Assembly: GCF_000420785.1 (NCBI RefSeq)
Contig: NZ_ATVP01000006.1
Location: forward strand, 1-64,000
Direction: 5' to 3'
Source: Streptococcus hyovaginalis DSM 12219
Lineage (GTDB): Bacteria; Bacillota; Bacilli; Lactobacillales; Streptococcaceae
Length of the DNA: 64,000 bases
Shown: one piece after another, positions 19,815-28,762 of the stretch
Numbering within the stretch: the first letter of the stretch is position 1
How the letters are laid out: every line of letters starts with the position of its first letter
The notes under the pieces: model-generated
What the model saw: the letters and a program-made list of their open reading frames with translations, nothing else
Told to the model about the DNA's origin: nothing
Database searches by the model: none
Position numbers and translations under genes: made by a program

Positions 19815-20411
19815 TTAGTCATTTAAAGGATCTTCTGTTTTTGTCACGATGGCTCCCGTTTCCCCATCGATGTCATAGCTGTAATCACGATTATTAGCTG
19901 GATCATCAAATGAAACATCTAGGTAGACTTTACCATTATCAATCTCTTCTTCAACTGTTAGATTTGTCACATCACTTTCAGAACGATTAGCATCTTTGAG
20001 AGCTATCTCTTTAGCTTGATCAGCAGATATTTTAGCTGAAGGTGTTGCTTGAGGAGCACTCTGCTCAGAGGAATTTTGATTAGCAGAGGTCGATGCACTT
20101 GTTGATGTGTTTAGCGTGTTGCGATCGATGTCACGCGAAATAATATCGCCAGTCTCACCATCAATCACATAGTCGTAATCACCGTCTATTGTTGTCAAAT
20201 CAATCTCATAGACGGCCATACCATCTTCAATCTCTTTGTCCACTTCAGTCTTAGTCACATCATTTTTTGAAAGATTAGCATCTCTCATAGCAGCCGTGAC
20301 AGCCTTAGATTCTGAAATTTGAAATTGGGATTGTTGGTAAGCGTAGTAACCTCCAAAAGCTAATCCCGCTACTGCTACTAGACCAAGGCCTGAACCGATT
20401 AATTTTTTCAT
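19815..20411 (-). CDS. Membrane-anchored protein with two PepSY domains
   Basis: 198 aa from the ATG at 20411, preceded by AGAGAAG. An upstream in-frame start would add 29 basic residues and is unlikely. One N-terminal transmembrane anchor (LIGSGLGLVAVAGLAFGGYYAY), then two copies of the PepSY pattern (AVTAAMRDANLSKNDVTKTEV..DYDYVIDGETGDII and KEIALKDANRSESDVTNLTV..DYSYDIDGETGAIV) separated by a Ser/Thr/Gln linker. PepSY domains are linked to peptidase inhibition or sensing. Located right after a two-component system, so probably its accessory or target. Confidence 0.85.
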   Translation of the reverse strand: MKKLIGSGLGLVAVAGLAFGGYYAYQQSQFQISESKAVTAAMRDANLSKNDVTKTEVDKEIEDGMAVYEIDLTTIDGDYDYVIDGETGDIISRDIDRNTLNTSTSASTSANQNSSEQSAPQATPSAKISADQAKEIALKDANRSESDVTNLTVEEEIDNGKVYLDVSFDDPANNRDYSYDIDGETGAIVTKTEDPLND

Positions 20412-20501
20412 CTGTCTTCTCTTTTCTTTTAATGATAAATATAGTATAGCCTCTCTGTCACGAAAAATCTTGGTTGCTTTGGTGTAAAAGTGTGGCAAAA
20501 G

Positions 20502-21950
20502 TTAGGCACTATGAATGGGGAGTGCGATAATAAAACACGTTTCCTGATTAGAAGACTCTACCCAAATACGCCCCGAATGTTGGGTTATGATCGCTTTTGT
20601 CATCGCTAAACCAATGCCAAATTGACCCGATTTGCCAGTATAAAAACGCTCAAACAAATGTTCTTTATCCTCATCTGAAATCGGCTCACCATCATTGGTT
20701 ATACGGATGATGACCTGCTCGTCTGTAAGATCATAGGCTAAAACAATTTGTGTCCTCGCATAGCGGATAGCATTACTAATCACATTCGAAAGGGCTCTTT
20801 CTAATAAGGTTTCGTCCGCTGTTATCTCTTGGTAAGATTCTGGTAACTGATAGCGCAACTGTAGGTGGCGTTTCTGAAGTTGCTGCTCAAAACGCCAAGA
20901 TAAATCATATAAGAAATCATTTAAAGAAAAAGTCTCTTTCTGGACACTATCCTGGATGGATTCCAATCTCGACAAAATTAATAATTGGTCAACCAATTCT
21001 GTCATCCGCTGACTTTCCTTATAAATCACTTCTGATGCCGATTGAACATCTGACACTGCACCTGATTTTAAAGCTTCTGCATAGCCATTAACAGAGGTTA
21101 AGGGAGTTCGCAGTTCGTGAGAAACATTTTGAAAGAAGCGTTTCTGGGTTTCCTGAGAGCTACTGATCAACTGATCCATCTGTTGAGCTGATAGGCCAAG
21201 TTCCTCAAACTCTTTGAATTTAAATTGCGGCAATTGTCGTCCCTCTTGACGTTTCCCAATCTTCTCCAAATAACTTGTAAAATGCCAAAAATCACGTCGT
21301 GTGTTCAAATTAGATAACCAAAGTAAAGCCACTAGTAGGCCAGCGCTCATAACTAATAATATAGCTACTAATTTATTTAACTGGTTCAACCATACTAAAA
21401 CCGTTGTCACATTGGCGAATGCAATAACATAGTAAGTTTCAGCATCCTTGATATCTGACTGCTGGATATAGTTGCCATTTAGGTGCCCAAAATATTTTTG
21501 CAGACGGATCTGATACTGATCGTCCTCAACTTCAATCAAGGCTGACCGCTGCTCTAAGTGTGACAGTGATGTTCTATTGGTCGGTGCTGTTTGCCAAGCT
21601 TGCCACAATGATTGCTCACCTTGAACATGATCCGTAATAGCTTCGGCAACATCGTCATCCTCTTGATGGGATAACCCAGACGAGGTATAGAGTAGGTGAA
21701 AATCTTGATCTAAGATAACGTAGGATGTGCTAATCAAACTCTCGGACGACGTCTTTAAGGCCTCAGAACGATATAGCAAGTCTAGACGATTAAATTGCTC
21801 TTGAATCGCTGATCGCGTCTGTCTTTCGATTAGCTGACGAACAGACAAGTTAAACAGCAAGAGCAAAGCCCCAAACACCACCAGTATCAAGAGTAAGGGT
21901 TGCCAAAACAACCGATTTTTTAGGCGAGGCTTTGATGTTTTAAAGCGCAA
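20502..21950 (-). CDS. Sensor histidine kinase
   Basis: 482 aa. Two transmembrane segments (about 15-37 and 188-210) enclose an extracellular sensor of about 150 residues. The cytoplasmic part has HisKA (FFQNVSHELRTPLTSVNGY, phosphoacceptor His) and HATPase_c (NVISNAIRYA N-box, GIGLAMTKAI G-box). Overlaps the response regulator gene by 11 bases. The PepSY protein follows. Signal unknown. The arrangement resembles envelope-stress or peptide-sensing OmpR-class systems. Confidence 0.9.
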   Translation of the reverse strand: MRFKTSKPRLKNRLFWQPLLLILVVFGALLLLFNLSVRQLIERQTRSAIQEQFNRLDLLYRSEALKTSSESLISTSYVILDQDFHLLYTSSGLSHQEDDDVAEAITDHVQGEQSLWQAWQTAPTNRTSLSHLEQRSALIEVEDDQYQIRLQKYFGHLNGNYIQQSDIKDAETYYVIAFANVTTVLVWLNQLNKLVAILLVMSAGLLVALLWLSNLNTRRDFWHFTSYLEKIGKRQEGRQLPQFKFKEFEELGLSAQQMDQLISSSQETQKRFFQNVSHELRTPLTSVNGYAEALKSGAVSDVQSASEVIYKESQRMTELVDQLLILSRLESIQDSVQKETFSLNDFLYDLSWRFEQQLQKRHLQLRYQLPESYQEITADETLLERALSNVISNAIRYARTQIVLAYDLTDEQVIIRITNDGEPISDEDKEHLFERFYTGKSGQFGIGLAMTKAIITQHSGRIWVESSNQETCFIIALPIHSA

Positions 21951-22626
21951 CTGATTTCCTTCCTAGCTTGAAGCCATATCCCCAAACCGTTTCAATAATG
22001 ACATGACTATCCACCTGTCTTAATTTTTTACGCAATCGTTTGACCGTATCATCAGTGACTCGTGTCTCGACATCTGCTTGGTAGCCCCAGACTTCTTCTA
22101 GCAATTGCTCACGGGAAACGGTGTGATTAGGCTCCGATAATAACAACCTCATAACCTTATATTCAGTGGCTGTTAAGCGGAGGTCATGATTGTTCCAGAC
22201 CATCTCTGGTAACTCTGGATGTAATCGTAAACCTTCAAACACCAAAGAATTAGCAGTGATCATATCCTTTTGACGAGCTAGAATCGCTTTGATTCTAAGA
22301 GTCAATTTTACTGGAGAAAAAGGCTTGGTAAAATAATCATCAGCTCCAGTTGCAAAGCCGTCAATAAAATCGTGATCAGTATCTCGGGCAGTTAAAAAGA
22401 TAATCGGAACCGATGAGCGTTCGCGTAACTTTCGAGCGATCCCAAAGCCACTCGTCCCTGGCATCATAACATCCAGAACCACAACGTCTGCTGCTTCTTC
22501 TATAAAAGCTAATAATAGCTGGTCACCTGTTTCAAAGGTTTTGACAACAAAACCTGATTCTTGCAAAATAGTGGCAATGAGGTCTCGGATGGCTTTTTCA
22601 TCATCCGCTACATAAATCATCTTCAT
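21940..22626 (-). CDS. OmpR/PhoB-family response regulator
   Basis: 228 aa. Receiver domain with acidic pair DDEKAIRDL, phospho-acceptor in VVVLDVMMPG, Thr in FLTARD and Lys in DYFTKPF. C-terminal winged helix with LRLTATEYKVMRLLL and VWGYGFKL. First gene of the regulator-kinase-PepSY operon and cognate partner of the overlapping kinase. Confidence 0.93.
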   Translation of the reverse strand: MKMIYVADDEKAIRDLIATILQESGFVVKTFETGDQLLLAFIEEAADVVVLDVMMPGTSGFGIARKLRERSSVPIIFLTARDTDHDFIDGFATGADDYFTKPFSPVKLTLRIKAILARQKDMITANSLVFEGLRLHPELPEMVWNNHDLRLTATEYKVMRLLLSEPNHTVSREQLLEEVWGYQADVETRVTDDTVKRLRKKLRQVDSHVIIETVWGYGFKLGRKSVAL

Positions 22627-22648
22627 TTAGGTTTCTCTATCTTCTAGG

Positions 22649-23623
22649 CTAGGTTCTTTTAGCCATTTTTATCATTTCTTTAAAGGTTCGCATTTCCTGC
22701 TTGACCCGTTTCTGGCTACTTTGTTGATTGAGACTATAGAGTCCTTCAGGATTAAAGTAACTCAACTCATAGTCTCCTTTTGCCAAAAATGGCCATCTAC
22801 GGCTACGATTGGGCGCTCGAAACCCTCGATTAGTAGCTTTACGAAACATAGGATCATGCCTACGAACAGGATCGACATCTAATTGCCAATGGCGTTTGCC
22901 ACGCGTTCCATAGTTAAAGCTTGCGCCATTGACAATACCGTTTTCAGTCACCTTTTCTGCATCAGTCTCGTTTAAAAAGTTTCCTTGACTGTCTAGGATA
23001 AACTCTGTATGAAAACCCAGTAAGACCTTGCTATTAGCGGAGGAATAGCCATCCGGATAGGTCACTTGACCATCGCGGACGGCTATTTTATTGTGCAGAC
23101 GTGAGGACTCCTTTAAACTGTAATCCCCTTGGCAAAAGAAACAGCTTCTTTGCTTATCTTTCAAATAAAGCGCCAAGGCTTCTTGATCGGTCATGCCATT
23201 TTTCTTAAAGTGATAGCGAACATATTGCGCTTGATGGCTAGAAATAATATAGCGCCATTGGTGTACTCGCCTTGCCAGATCGCCACTTTGCGACAACTGC
23301 TCTTCAGGAAAAACAACTGAAACAAGATCAGCTAAAGCCTTCCAAAAAGGAGCATCGGGTGCCAAATCATCACTTATCTTGGTGACCAGTTCTTGATTCT
23401 GGGCAAGTTTTCCAGTCAATTCACCTGGCATGTCAATGAGGTTTACCAAGGCCTCCAAAACTTCTTTGGGCTGCATCAAAGATCGACTCTTATCCCAGAG
23501 ACGCATGAAAGCAGGGCTACCTATACTAAGGTCAGTTTCTGCTGTCATTTCTGTAGAGAGGCTATTAAGTACTGCCTGAGACCAACCTTGGTGATGTAAT
23601 TCTTCTTGTGTATACTGTATCAT
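22649..23623 (-). CDS. Probable DUF3114-family protein
   Basis: 324 aa, soluble. Contains a CFFC motif (QRSCFFCQGDYSLKE), a KNGMTDQEALALYLK segment and a Arg/Pro-rich DVDPVRRHDPMFRKATNRGFR stretch. I associate this with the DUF3114 family of streptococci, whose function is unknown. It follows no obvious partner: 22 bases separate it from the response regulator, so it could be transcribed with it. Family name is from memory, with moderate certainty. Confidence 0.6.
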   Translation of the reverse strand: MIQYTQEELHHQGWSQAVLNSLSTEMTAETDLSIGSPAFMRLWDKSRSLMQPKEVLEALVNLIDMPGELTGKLAQNQELVTKISDDLAPDAPFWKALADLVSVVFPEEQLSQSGDLARRVHQWRYIISSHQAQYVRYHFKKNGMTDQEALALYLKDKQRSCFFCQGDYSLKESSRLHNKIAVRDGQVTYPDGYSSANSKVLLGFHTEFILDSQGNFLNETDAEKVTENGIVNGASFNYGTRGKRHWQLDVDPVRRHDPMFRKATNRGFRAPNRSRRWPFLAKGDYELSYFNPEGLYSLNQQSSQKRVKQEMRTFKEMIKMAKRT

Positions 23624-23710
23624 AGTTTCATTGTAACAAATTCCCTTTCATAAAGGCACTTATTAAGCTCTTTGGGTAGTCAAAAAACCGAGTTTCCTCG
23701 GCTTTCTTTC

Positions 23711-24085
23711 TTATTTTGGAATAGCTAAATCAACCAATTGTTTTTGGATTTCTTCTAGAGGAGTATCTACTTGAAGAAGAGCTGCTGCGGTATAGGCCCC
23801 TTCTACAATAGGCACGTCTTGAATGAGAATCTCTTTATCTGAGAAATCCACAGCCATTTCAAGATTCATGTGAGCAGACCCTAAATCATAAAAGGCTAGT
23901 AATTGCTCTTTAGGATTATCCTCAATAATCGCTTGAACCTGTTCAAAACTTGAGCCAATGCCACCATCTTCCGTTCCACCAACATAAGTAATGGCAACGT
24001 CTTTAGCTACTTGCGAAATCAGATCAACCAAGCCTTGAGCAATATTCTTAGAATGCGAAACAATCACAATACCTGTATCAGCCAT
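23711..24085 (-). CDS. dhaM: PTS-dependent dihydroxyacetone kinase, phosphotransfer subunit
   Basis: 124 aa, a single EIIA-mannose-type domain (GIVIVSHSKNIAQGLVDLI with the phosphorylated His in VSHS). Carries phosphate from HPr to the ADP bound on DhaL. The length equals the short lactococcal type without extra HPr/EI domains. Overlaps dhaL by 8 bases. Confidence 0.93.
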   Translation of the reverse strand: MADTGIVIVSHSKNIAQGLVDLISQVAKDVAITYVGGTEDGGIGSSFEQVQAIIEDNPKEQLLAFYDLGSAHMNLEMAVDFSDKEILIQDVPIVEGAYTAAALLQVDTPLEEIQKQLVDLAIPK

Positions 24086-24662
24086 TAAGCACCTCCGCTT
24101 CTATCAGCGCTTTAAAAAGCAAACCTGAAGAGTAAGACCCTGGATCAATATGACCGACTGAGCGCTCACCGACATAGGAAGCACGACCCTTGGTTGCCTT
24201 CAAGTCTTTGGTCGCTTCCACAGCCTTATCCACAAGTTCCTCGGTCAACTGACCTTCACTGATAGCCCCAAGGACTGGTGTCCAGACATCCACCATTGTT
24301 TTTTCACCCACTTCAGCCTTACCACGCTTTTGAATCATTTCAAGACCATCTTGAAGACCTTTGGTAAGATCTTCGCCTGCTTTCAAGGCCTTAGTCAATC
24401 CCATAAAAGCAGAGCCGTATAGGGGGCCAGAGGCACCACCAACTTTACTAATCAGCTGCATGGAAACCACTTTAAAGACCTCCTCTGCTGAAGCAAAATC
24501 TTTACCATCAAGATTTTCCATAACCGAAGCCATGCCACGCGCCATATTTCCACCATGGTCACCATCTCCAATCGGCGTGTCTAGGTCACTAAGATAAGCC
24601 TTGTTTTCTTGAAGCTTGCCATTAAAGAGACGCATCCATTCTATTGCTTTTTCTGGTGTCAT
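24078..24662 (-). CDS. dhaL: Dihydroxyacetone kinase subunit DhaL (ADP-binding)
   Basis: 194 aa. DhaL signature LDTPIGDGDHGGNMARGM (Mg/ADP-binding Asp residues), SGPLYGSAFMG and the ATKGRASYVGERSVGHIDPG segment. The tightly bound ADP is rephosphorylated by DhaM and then phosphorylates dihydroxyacetone on DhaK. Middle gene of the dhaKLM operon. Confidence 0.95.
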   Translation of the reverse strand: MTPEKAIEWMRLFNGKLQENKAYLSDLDTPIGDGDHGGNMARGMASVMENLDGKDFASAEEVFKVVSMQLISKVGGASGPLYGSAFMGLTKALKAGEDLTKGLQDGLEMIQKRGKAEVGEKTMVDVWTPVLGAISEGQLTEELVDKAVEATKDLKATKGRASYVGERSVGHIDPGSYSSGLLFKALIEAEVLNG

Positions 24663-24674
24663 AAAAAATCCTTT

Positions 24675-25664
24675 CTACCATGCTGGGGTCGTCACTGGTG
24701 CGTTAAGAGCAGTTACCCATTCTGAATCATCTACTTTGACCAATGTTAAAGAAAGACCTGCCATATCGATTGATGTCATGTAGTCCCCTAATTTTTTATA
24801 GGCAACCTTGACGCCCTTGTCTTCTAATAACCGAGAAACATCATTAGCAAAAACATACTGTTCCATCAGCGGCGTTGCTCCCATACCATTGATTAAAAGC
24901 GCAAATTCATCTCCTTCTTTAGCATCAAAATCAGTCAGTAATTTAGTCACAAGCTCTTTAGCCAATTCTGCAGACGGTTGTAATTTTTCTTTTTTATAAC
25001 CAGGTTCGCCGTGAATACCAATACCATACTCAAATTCATCTTCTTCGAGCACAAAGCCTGGTTTTCCAACTTCAGGAACTGTTGCACCAGAAAGCGCCAG
25101 TCCAATGGTTTTAATATTTGGTACCAAACGCTCAGCCAATGCCTTGATGTCTTCTAGAGATTTACCTTGCTCAGCTGCGTAACCTAGAATCTTATGCACA
25201 AGTACCGTACCAGCTACACCACGGCGTCCCTGTGTATAAAGGCTATCTTCGACGGCAATATCATCATCCACCACAATACTATCTACAGCAATATCTTCCA
25301 TTTCAGCCATTTCTTGTGCCATTTCAAAATTCATGATGTCACCAGAATAGTTTTTGATAACCATGAAAACACCAGCCCCCTCATCAGCTGCCTTGATGGC
25401 TTCTAAAATTTGATCCGGTGTTGGTGACGTAAAGACAGCACCGGCAACCGCTGCGGACAGCATCCCTTGACCAACAAAACCAGCATGAGATGGTTCATGG
25501 CCAGAACCACCTCCAGAAATAAGGGCAACCTTACCAGATTTTTCAGCTTTACGAACGATAACATCAAAACCGTCAAGGCGCTCTACCAAATCATTATGAA
25601 TATAAGCGATACCGTCAAGCATCTCTGTCACAACATCTTCTGGACGATTGATAATCTTTTTCAT
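24675..25664 (-). CDS. dhaK: Dihydroxyacetone kinase subunit DhaK (substrate-binding)
   Basis: 329 aa. GGGSGHEPSHAGFVG contains the loop with the conserved His; the substrate-binding His lies in YGIGIHGEPG (about residue 218), where DhaK forms a hemiaminal with dihydroxyacetone. First gene of dhaKLM. Product dihydroxyacetone phosphate enters glycolysis. The DhaS/DhaQ regulators and GlpF-like facilitator found in some relatives are absent here. A perfect cre lies upstream. Confidence 0.96.
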   Translation of the reverse strand: MKKIINRPEDVVTEMLDGIAYIHNDLVERLDGFDVIVRKAEKSGKVALISGGGSGHEPSHAGFVGQGMLSAAVAGAVFTSPTPDQILEAIKAADEGAGVFMVIKNYSGDIMNFEMAQEMAEMEDIAVDSIVVDDDIAVEDSLYTQGRRGVAGTVLVHKILGYAAEQGKSLEDIKALAERLVPNIKTIGLALSGATVPEVGKPGFVLEEDEFEYGIGIHGEPGYKKEKLQPSAELAKELVTKLLTDFDAKEGDEFALLINGMGATPLMEQYVFANDVSRLLEDKGVKVAYKKLGDYMTSIDMAGLSLTLVKVDDSEWVTALNAPVTTPAW

Positions 25665-25820
25665 CTGTAATTCCTTTCAATAGCATAGTTTCCTGGAAGA
25701 TCATCAGAATGGATATGGCAGTTAAACAGTCATTACACCAACCACTATCCCCTTTCTGATGGTCCTCTTGCAAAATAGTTTCTTTCTTCAGTTAAGAAAA
25801 GGTTTCCCCAATCCACCAAA

Positions 25821-25836
25821 ATGATTACGCTTACAT
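25821..25836 (-). promoter_or_regulatory. cre site (CcpA binding) upstream of dhaK
   Basis: Minus-strand ATGTAAGCGTAATCAT matches all positions of WTGNAAGCGNWWWCAW. It lies about 155 bases upstream of the dhaK start, consistent with glucose repression by the CcpA encoded at 37.5 kb. The rest of 25665-25947 shows no gene. Confidence 0.75.
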
Positions 25837-25947
25837 TATATCATTTTCAACTTGTTTTTCAATAACTATGCCTGACTGCCACATCATCTTGAAACAGCTT
25901 TCAACTAAAAAAGAAACCCTTATGAGTTCCTAGTTTATCGGCATCAT

Positions 25948-26515
25948 TTATGACGCAATGGCACGTCTTTTATTCTTGAGCTTATTAATACCACTTTTAA
26001 CCAGCGTGTAATTTGCCTTTCTTGTACTAATACTTAATCCAAAGATGAGATTTATGATTTTAATAAAACTATACAAAACTAGAATCGGAATAAGACATGA
26101 TGTGACTAATAGAACAGCTACAGCATCAATCATATGACTTAAAGTACGTTCAAATTGAGTGACAATGTTATTCGAAGAAGATTTTACTTTTGAGGTAATC
26201 TCATCCCAAATATTTTTATCTTTATTTTTAGAAGCAGACTTCTCCACTTTGGCATTATTGTTCTCAGCTTTTTATTCTTTGAGAAATGGAAGATTCATAA
26301 TTCTGCTCAATTGAATCTGATAAATGAACACTTGAAGGAATAATAGCAAATACTAGTACTGCAAACAAACCTAGCTTCAAAGCAAGTGATAACCAGACTT
26401 CTTTTTTTACAAAAAGATAGACAATTAAAGAAAGTACCGTAGCAGAAACAAGATACTTAAATGATATCAAGGCTGTTATACTGATTAGAAACTTTTGGCA
26501 AGCTATTTCTAGCAA
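25948..26515 (-). pseudogene. Frameshifted membrane protein gene (two fragments)
   Basis: Two adjacent minus-strand pieces. 26264-26515 encodes two hydrophobic segments then SIEQNYESSISQ; 25948-26247 continues in another frame with a polar stretch and one transmembrane helix (AVAVLLVTSCLIPILVLYSF) and ends in basic residues. Neither has a good start: the first begins at TTG after a TTTTTT run where one T fewer would open a GTG-started frame. Together they would form one roughly 190-residue three-helix membrane protein. I do not recognise its family. Confidence 0.5.
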
Positions 26516-26556
26516 ATATCTATAATTTAAAAAATCTCACCTGTTAGGAAGCATTC

Positions 26557-26585
26557 TTGAAAAGCTAATCTTATTTTGTTAGAAT
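26557..26585 (+). promoter_or_regulatory. Promoter of the 48-aa membrane peptide gene
   Basis: TTGAAA (26557-26562), 17-base spacer, TAGAAT (26580-26585), 18 bases before the coding start with RBS AAGGAGG in between. Confidence 0.65.
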
Positions 26586-26603
26586 GCCTTTAAGGAGGTT
26601 GTT

Positions 26604-26750
26604 ATGTCGAAATTACTACTTTACTTATTAATTAGCGTGCTCATTGGGGCAGTTGTTGCCGCTTGGTTCAACAATACTACTTTAGGTGCTGCCACCGGAG
26701 GCGGACTCGCTCTAGCTTCCTATGCTTATCTCAAAAACAAATCACACTAA
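26604..26750 (+). CDS. Small membrane peptide, 48 aa
   Basis: ATG preceded by TAAGGAGGTTGTT and a near-consensus promoter, so expression is likely. One or two hydrophobic segments: LLLYLLISVLIGAVVAAW, then a Gly-rich turn and GGLALASYAYLKNKSH. No leader-peptide double-Gly site. The stop codon overlaps the left inverted repeat of the IS remnant by two bases, so its 3' end may have been created by the insertion. Function unknown. Small membrane stress peptide or toxin-like peptide are possibilities only. Confidence 0.65.
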   Translation: MSKLLLYLLISVLIGAVVAAWFNNTTLGAATGGGLALASYAYLKNKSH

Positions 26751-26877
26751 AAGAGTCTGGGACAAAAGTCTTCTTGATTAAAGCAATGAGTAACGGTTTT
26801 GATGCCGCTGCTTTTTGTATTGACGAGATAGTCTTGATAAAATCTAGTTGTTAAGAAAATATTAGAAAGTCTATCTC

Positions 26878-27499
26878 ATGCATATTCACAATAACACAAA
26901 CCACATTGCCACTTGAACTTAGCTCTTACTTACCACAAGACCACATTGTCTTCACAATTGAAAAAGTGGTCAATGAACTAGAGGAAGATGGTTTCGATGA
27001 CTTCTACCACACCTTTGATCGTCCATCTTATCATCCTAAGATTATATTTGATAAGGAGCAGAAAGGAAATCAGAAACAATCTCCAAAGAATCTAGATAAT
27101 TGGCTTAATGATGACATCAGTGATACCTACACACATCCTGATGGTTGGGATTATCATTTTGACTATGTCAAACACAGCAGAACAACTACTGGATTTGAAC
27201 AGGAAATCAGGGTTTACAAAGCGGATTATCCTAAGCTAGTCCCTCAGAAAGGGCTCTATGTCAACCAGAGATACCAAAAATTAAAGCGAAAAGAGAGGCA
27301 AGCGCTTTTATCTGAAGAAGGTAGTCGTATCTTCGCACAACATCAAGTTGATGCGGAGCCTGTCTTTGGGCAGATAAAGGCTTGTTTGGGTTACAAGCGT
27401 TGTCAAATAAGAGGCAAACGTCAAGTAAAAATTGACATGGGATTGGTTCTTATGGCCAATAACCTACTGAAATACAATACAAGAATGATAAGACATTAA
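26878..27499 (+). pseudogene. IS1182-family transposase remnant
   Basis: An ATG at 26878 starts MHIHNNT, then a one-base shift leads into PLELSSYLPQDHIVFTIEKV, the family N-terminus. After PSYHPKI the catalytic centre is missing, and the reading resumes in the C-terminal part with YVNQRYQKL, EPVFGQIKACLGYKRC and GLVLMANNLLKYN. About 200 of roughly 480 residues remain, so it cannot transpose itself. Confidence 0.85.
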
Positions 27500-27538
27500 A
27501 ATCAGAGACTCACATCAAACGTGAATCTCTGATTTTTT
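27498..27538 (+). terminator. Terminator inside the IS remnant
   Basis: AAATCAGAGACTCAC pairs with GTGAATCTCTGATTT and is followed by TTT directly after the transposase stop codon. Confidence 0.7.
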
Positions 27539-27694
27539 ATGATTGATAGACTTTTCTCCCAGACTCTTTTATATTATTCTAACGGACTTCTCTATAAATC
27601 ATTCTGCTAGTTGACAGAAAGTGACTATGTTAAAGGACAAAATAGTGCTGATAATATTCCAGATTTCTGAGCGAACGAATTTATGAGATAACGG

Positions 27695-28741
27695 TTACTC
27701 AGAAACAATCAACATAGATTTAATCACTTTACGGTCCGCCATATCTTGATAGGCTTGGTTAATTTCACTGAAATCATAGGTATTTGTGAAAACTTTACCA
27801 GGGTTAATCCTTCCATCCAAGACGGCTTCGAGTAATTCATTTTTGACATAGGTAGTGACCGATGCTGAACCACCGCCGAAGGAAATATTCTGTGCAAACG
27901 TCGAGCCAATCGGACGATTATTGTAGTGAGGGATACCAACATAGCCGATATGACCACCATTATGAAGGACTCCCAGTGCCTGTTCAATAGAAGATTCTGT
28001 ACCAACGCACTCAAGGGCAGCATCCGCTCCTCCACCTAAAATTTCACGCACCTTTGCAATTCCTTCCTCACCACGTTCAGCAACAACAGCAGTTGCACCC
28101 AGTTGAAGGGCTAATTTCTGACGTTCTTCATGACGGCTCATCATAATGATTTGAGACGCACCTCGCATTTTAGCAGCAATAACGGCACATTGACCGACAG
28201 CGCCATCTCCAATCACAACGACCTTGTCGCCTTGTTTCACTGGTGCTACCCTCGCAGCATGATATCCTGTAGGCATGACATCTGCCAAGGCCAGTAAAGA
28301 CTTCAGCAGATCTTCTGAGTAATCAGATGGCTGACCAGGTACTTTAATCAGTGCCCAGTTCGCATAGTGAAAACGTAGGTATTCTGCCTGGTAACCGTTT
28401 CCCCAGTTGGTCGGAGCTACATGATTATCACAAGTGCCGTCAAATCCAGCACGGCAGGCATCGCATTTACCACAACCATGCGTAAAGGGTACAATGACAA
28501 AATCTCCGGGATGAATATCTGTCACTTCGGGACCAACTTCTTCAACTATACCAAGTGCCTCGTGTCCAGAATTGACAGAATGACCTTCTTTAACATCCCC
28601 ATGTGAGTATGACCAGAGGTCCGAGCCACAAACACAGGCACGGACAATTTTTATAATGGCGTCATCCGGTGCTTGAATCGTTGGTTTATTAACCTCTTCG
28701 ATAATCATTGACCCAGCTTTTTCAAAAATAGCAGTTTTCAA
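27695..28741 (-). CDS. Zinc-dependent alcohol dehydrogenase (MDR superfamily)
   Basis: About 348 aa. No ATG fits. TTG at 28741 preceded by GGAAGGAAA gives KTAIFEKAG at the N-terminus, while an earlier TTG at 28759 is less well placed. Catalytic zinc motif GHEALGIVEEVG, first ligand in CVCGSDLW, structural zinc CGKCDACRAGFDGTC, and Rossmann VVIGDGAVGQCAVIAAK. Cytoplasmic NAD(P)-dependent dehydrogenase. Substrate unknown. Follows the acetyltransferase gene by about 20 bases, and a LysR gene is divergent, so probably one LysR-controlled unit. Confidence 0.88.
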   Translation of the reverse strand: MKTAIFEKAGSMIIEEVNKPTIQAPDDAIIKIVRACVCGSDLWSYSHGDVKEGHSVNSGHEALGIVEEVGPEVTDIHPGDFVIVPFTHGCGKCDACRAGFDGTCDNHVAPTNWGNGYQAEYLRFHYANWALIKVPGQPSDYSEDLLKSLLALADVMPTGYHAARVAPVKQGDKVVVIGDGAVGQCAVIAAKMRGASQIIMMSRHEERQKLALQLGATAVVAERGEEGIAKVREILGGGADAALECVGTESSIEQALGVLHNGGHIGYVGIPHYNNRPIGSTFAQNISFGGGSASVTTYVKNELLEAVLDGRINPGKVFTNTYDFSEINQAYQDMADRKVIKSMLIVSE

Positions 28742-28762
28742 TTTAATATTTCCTTCCAAAAA

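Larger units (their letters stand above)
26749..27570 (+). mobile_element. IS1182-family element, internally deleted
   Basis: Terminal inverted repeats AAAAGAGTCTGGGACAAAAG (from 26749) and its complement ending at 27570 agree at 21 of 22 positions. Between them lies a decayed transposase and a terminator. At about 820 bp it is roughly half the usual length of the family. No clear target duplication is seen. Confidence 0.85.
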
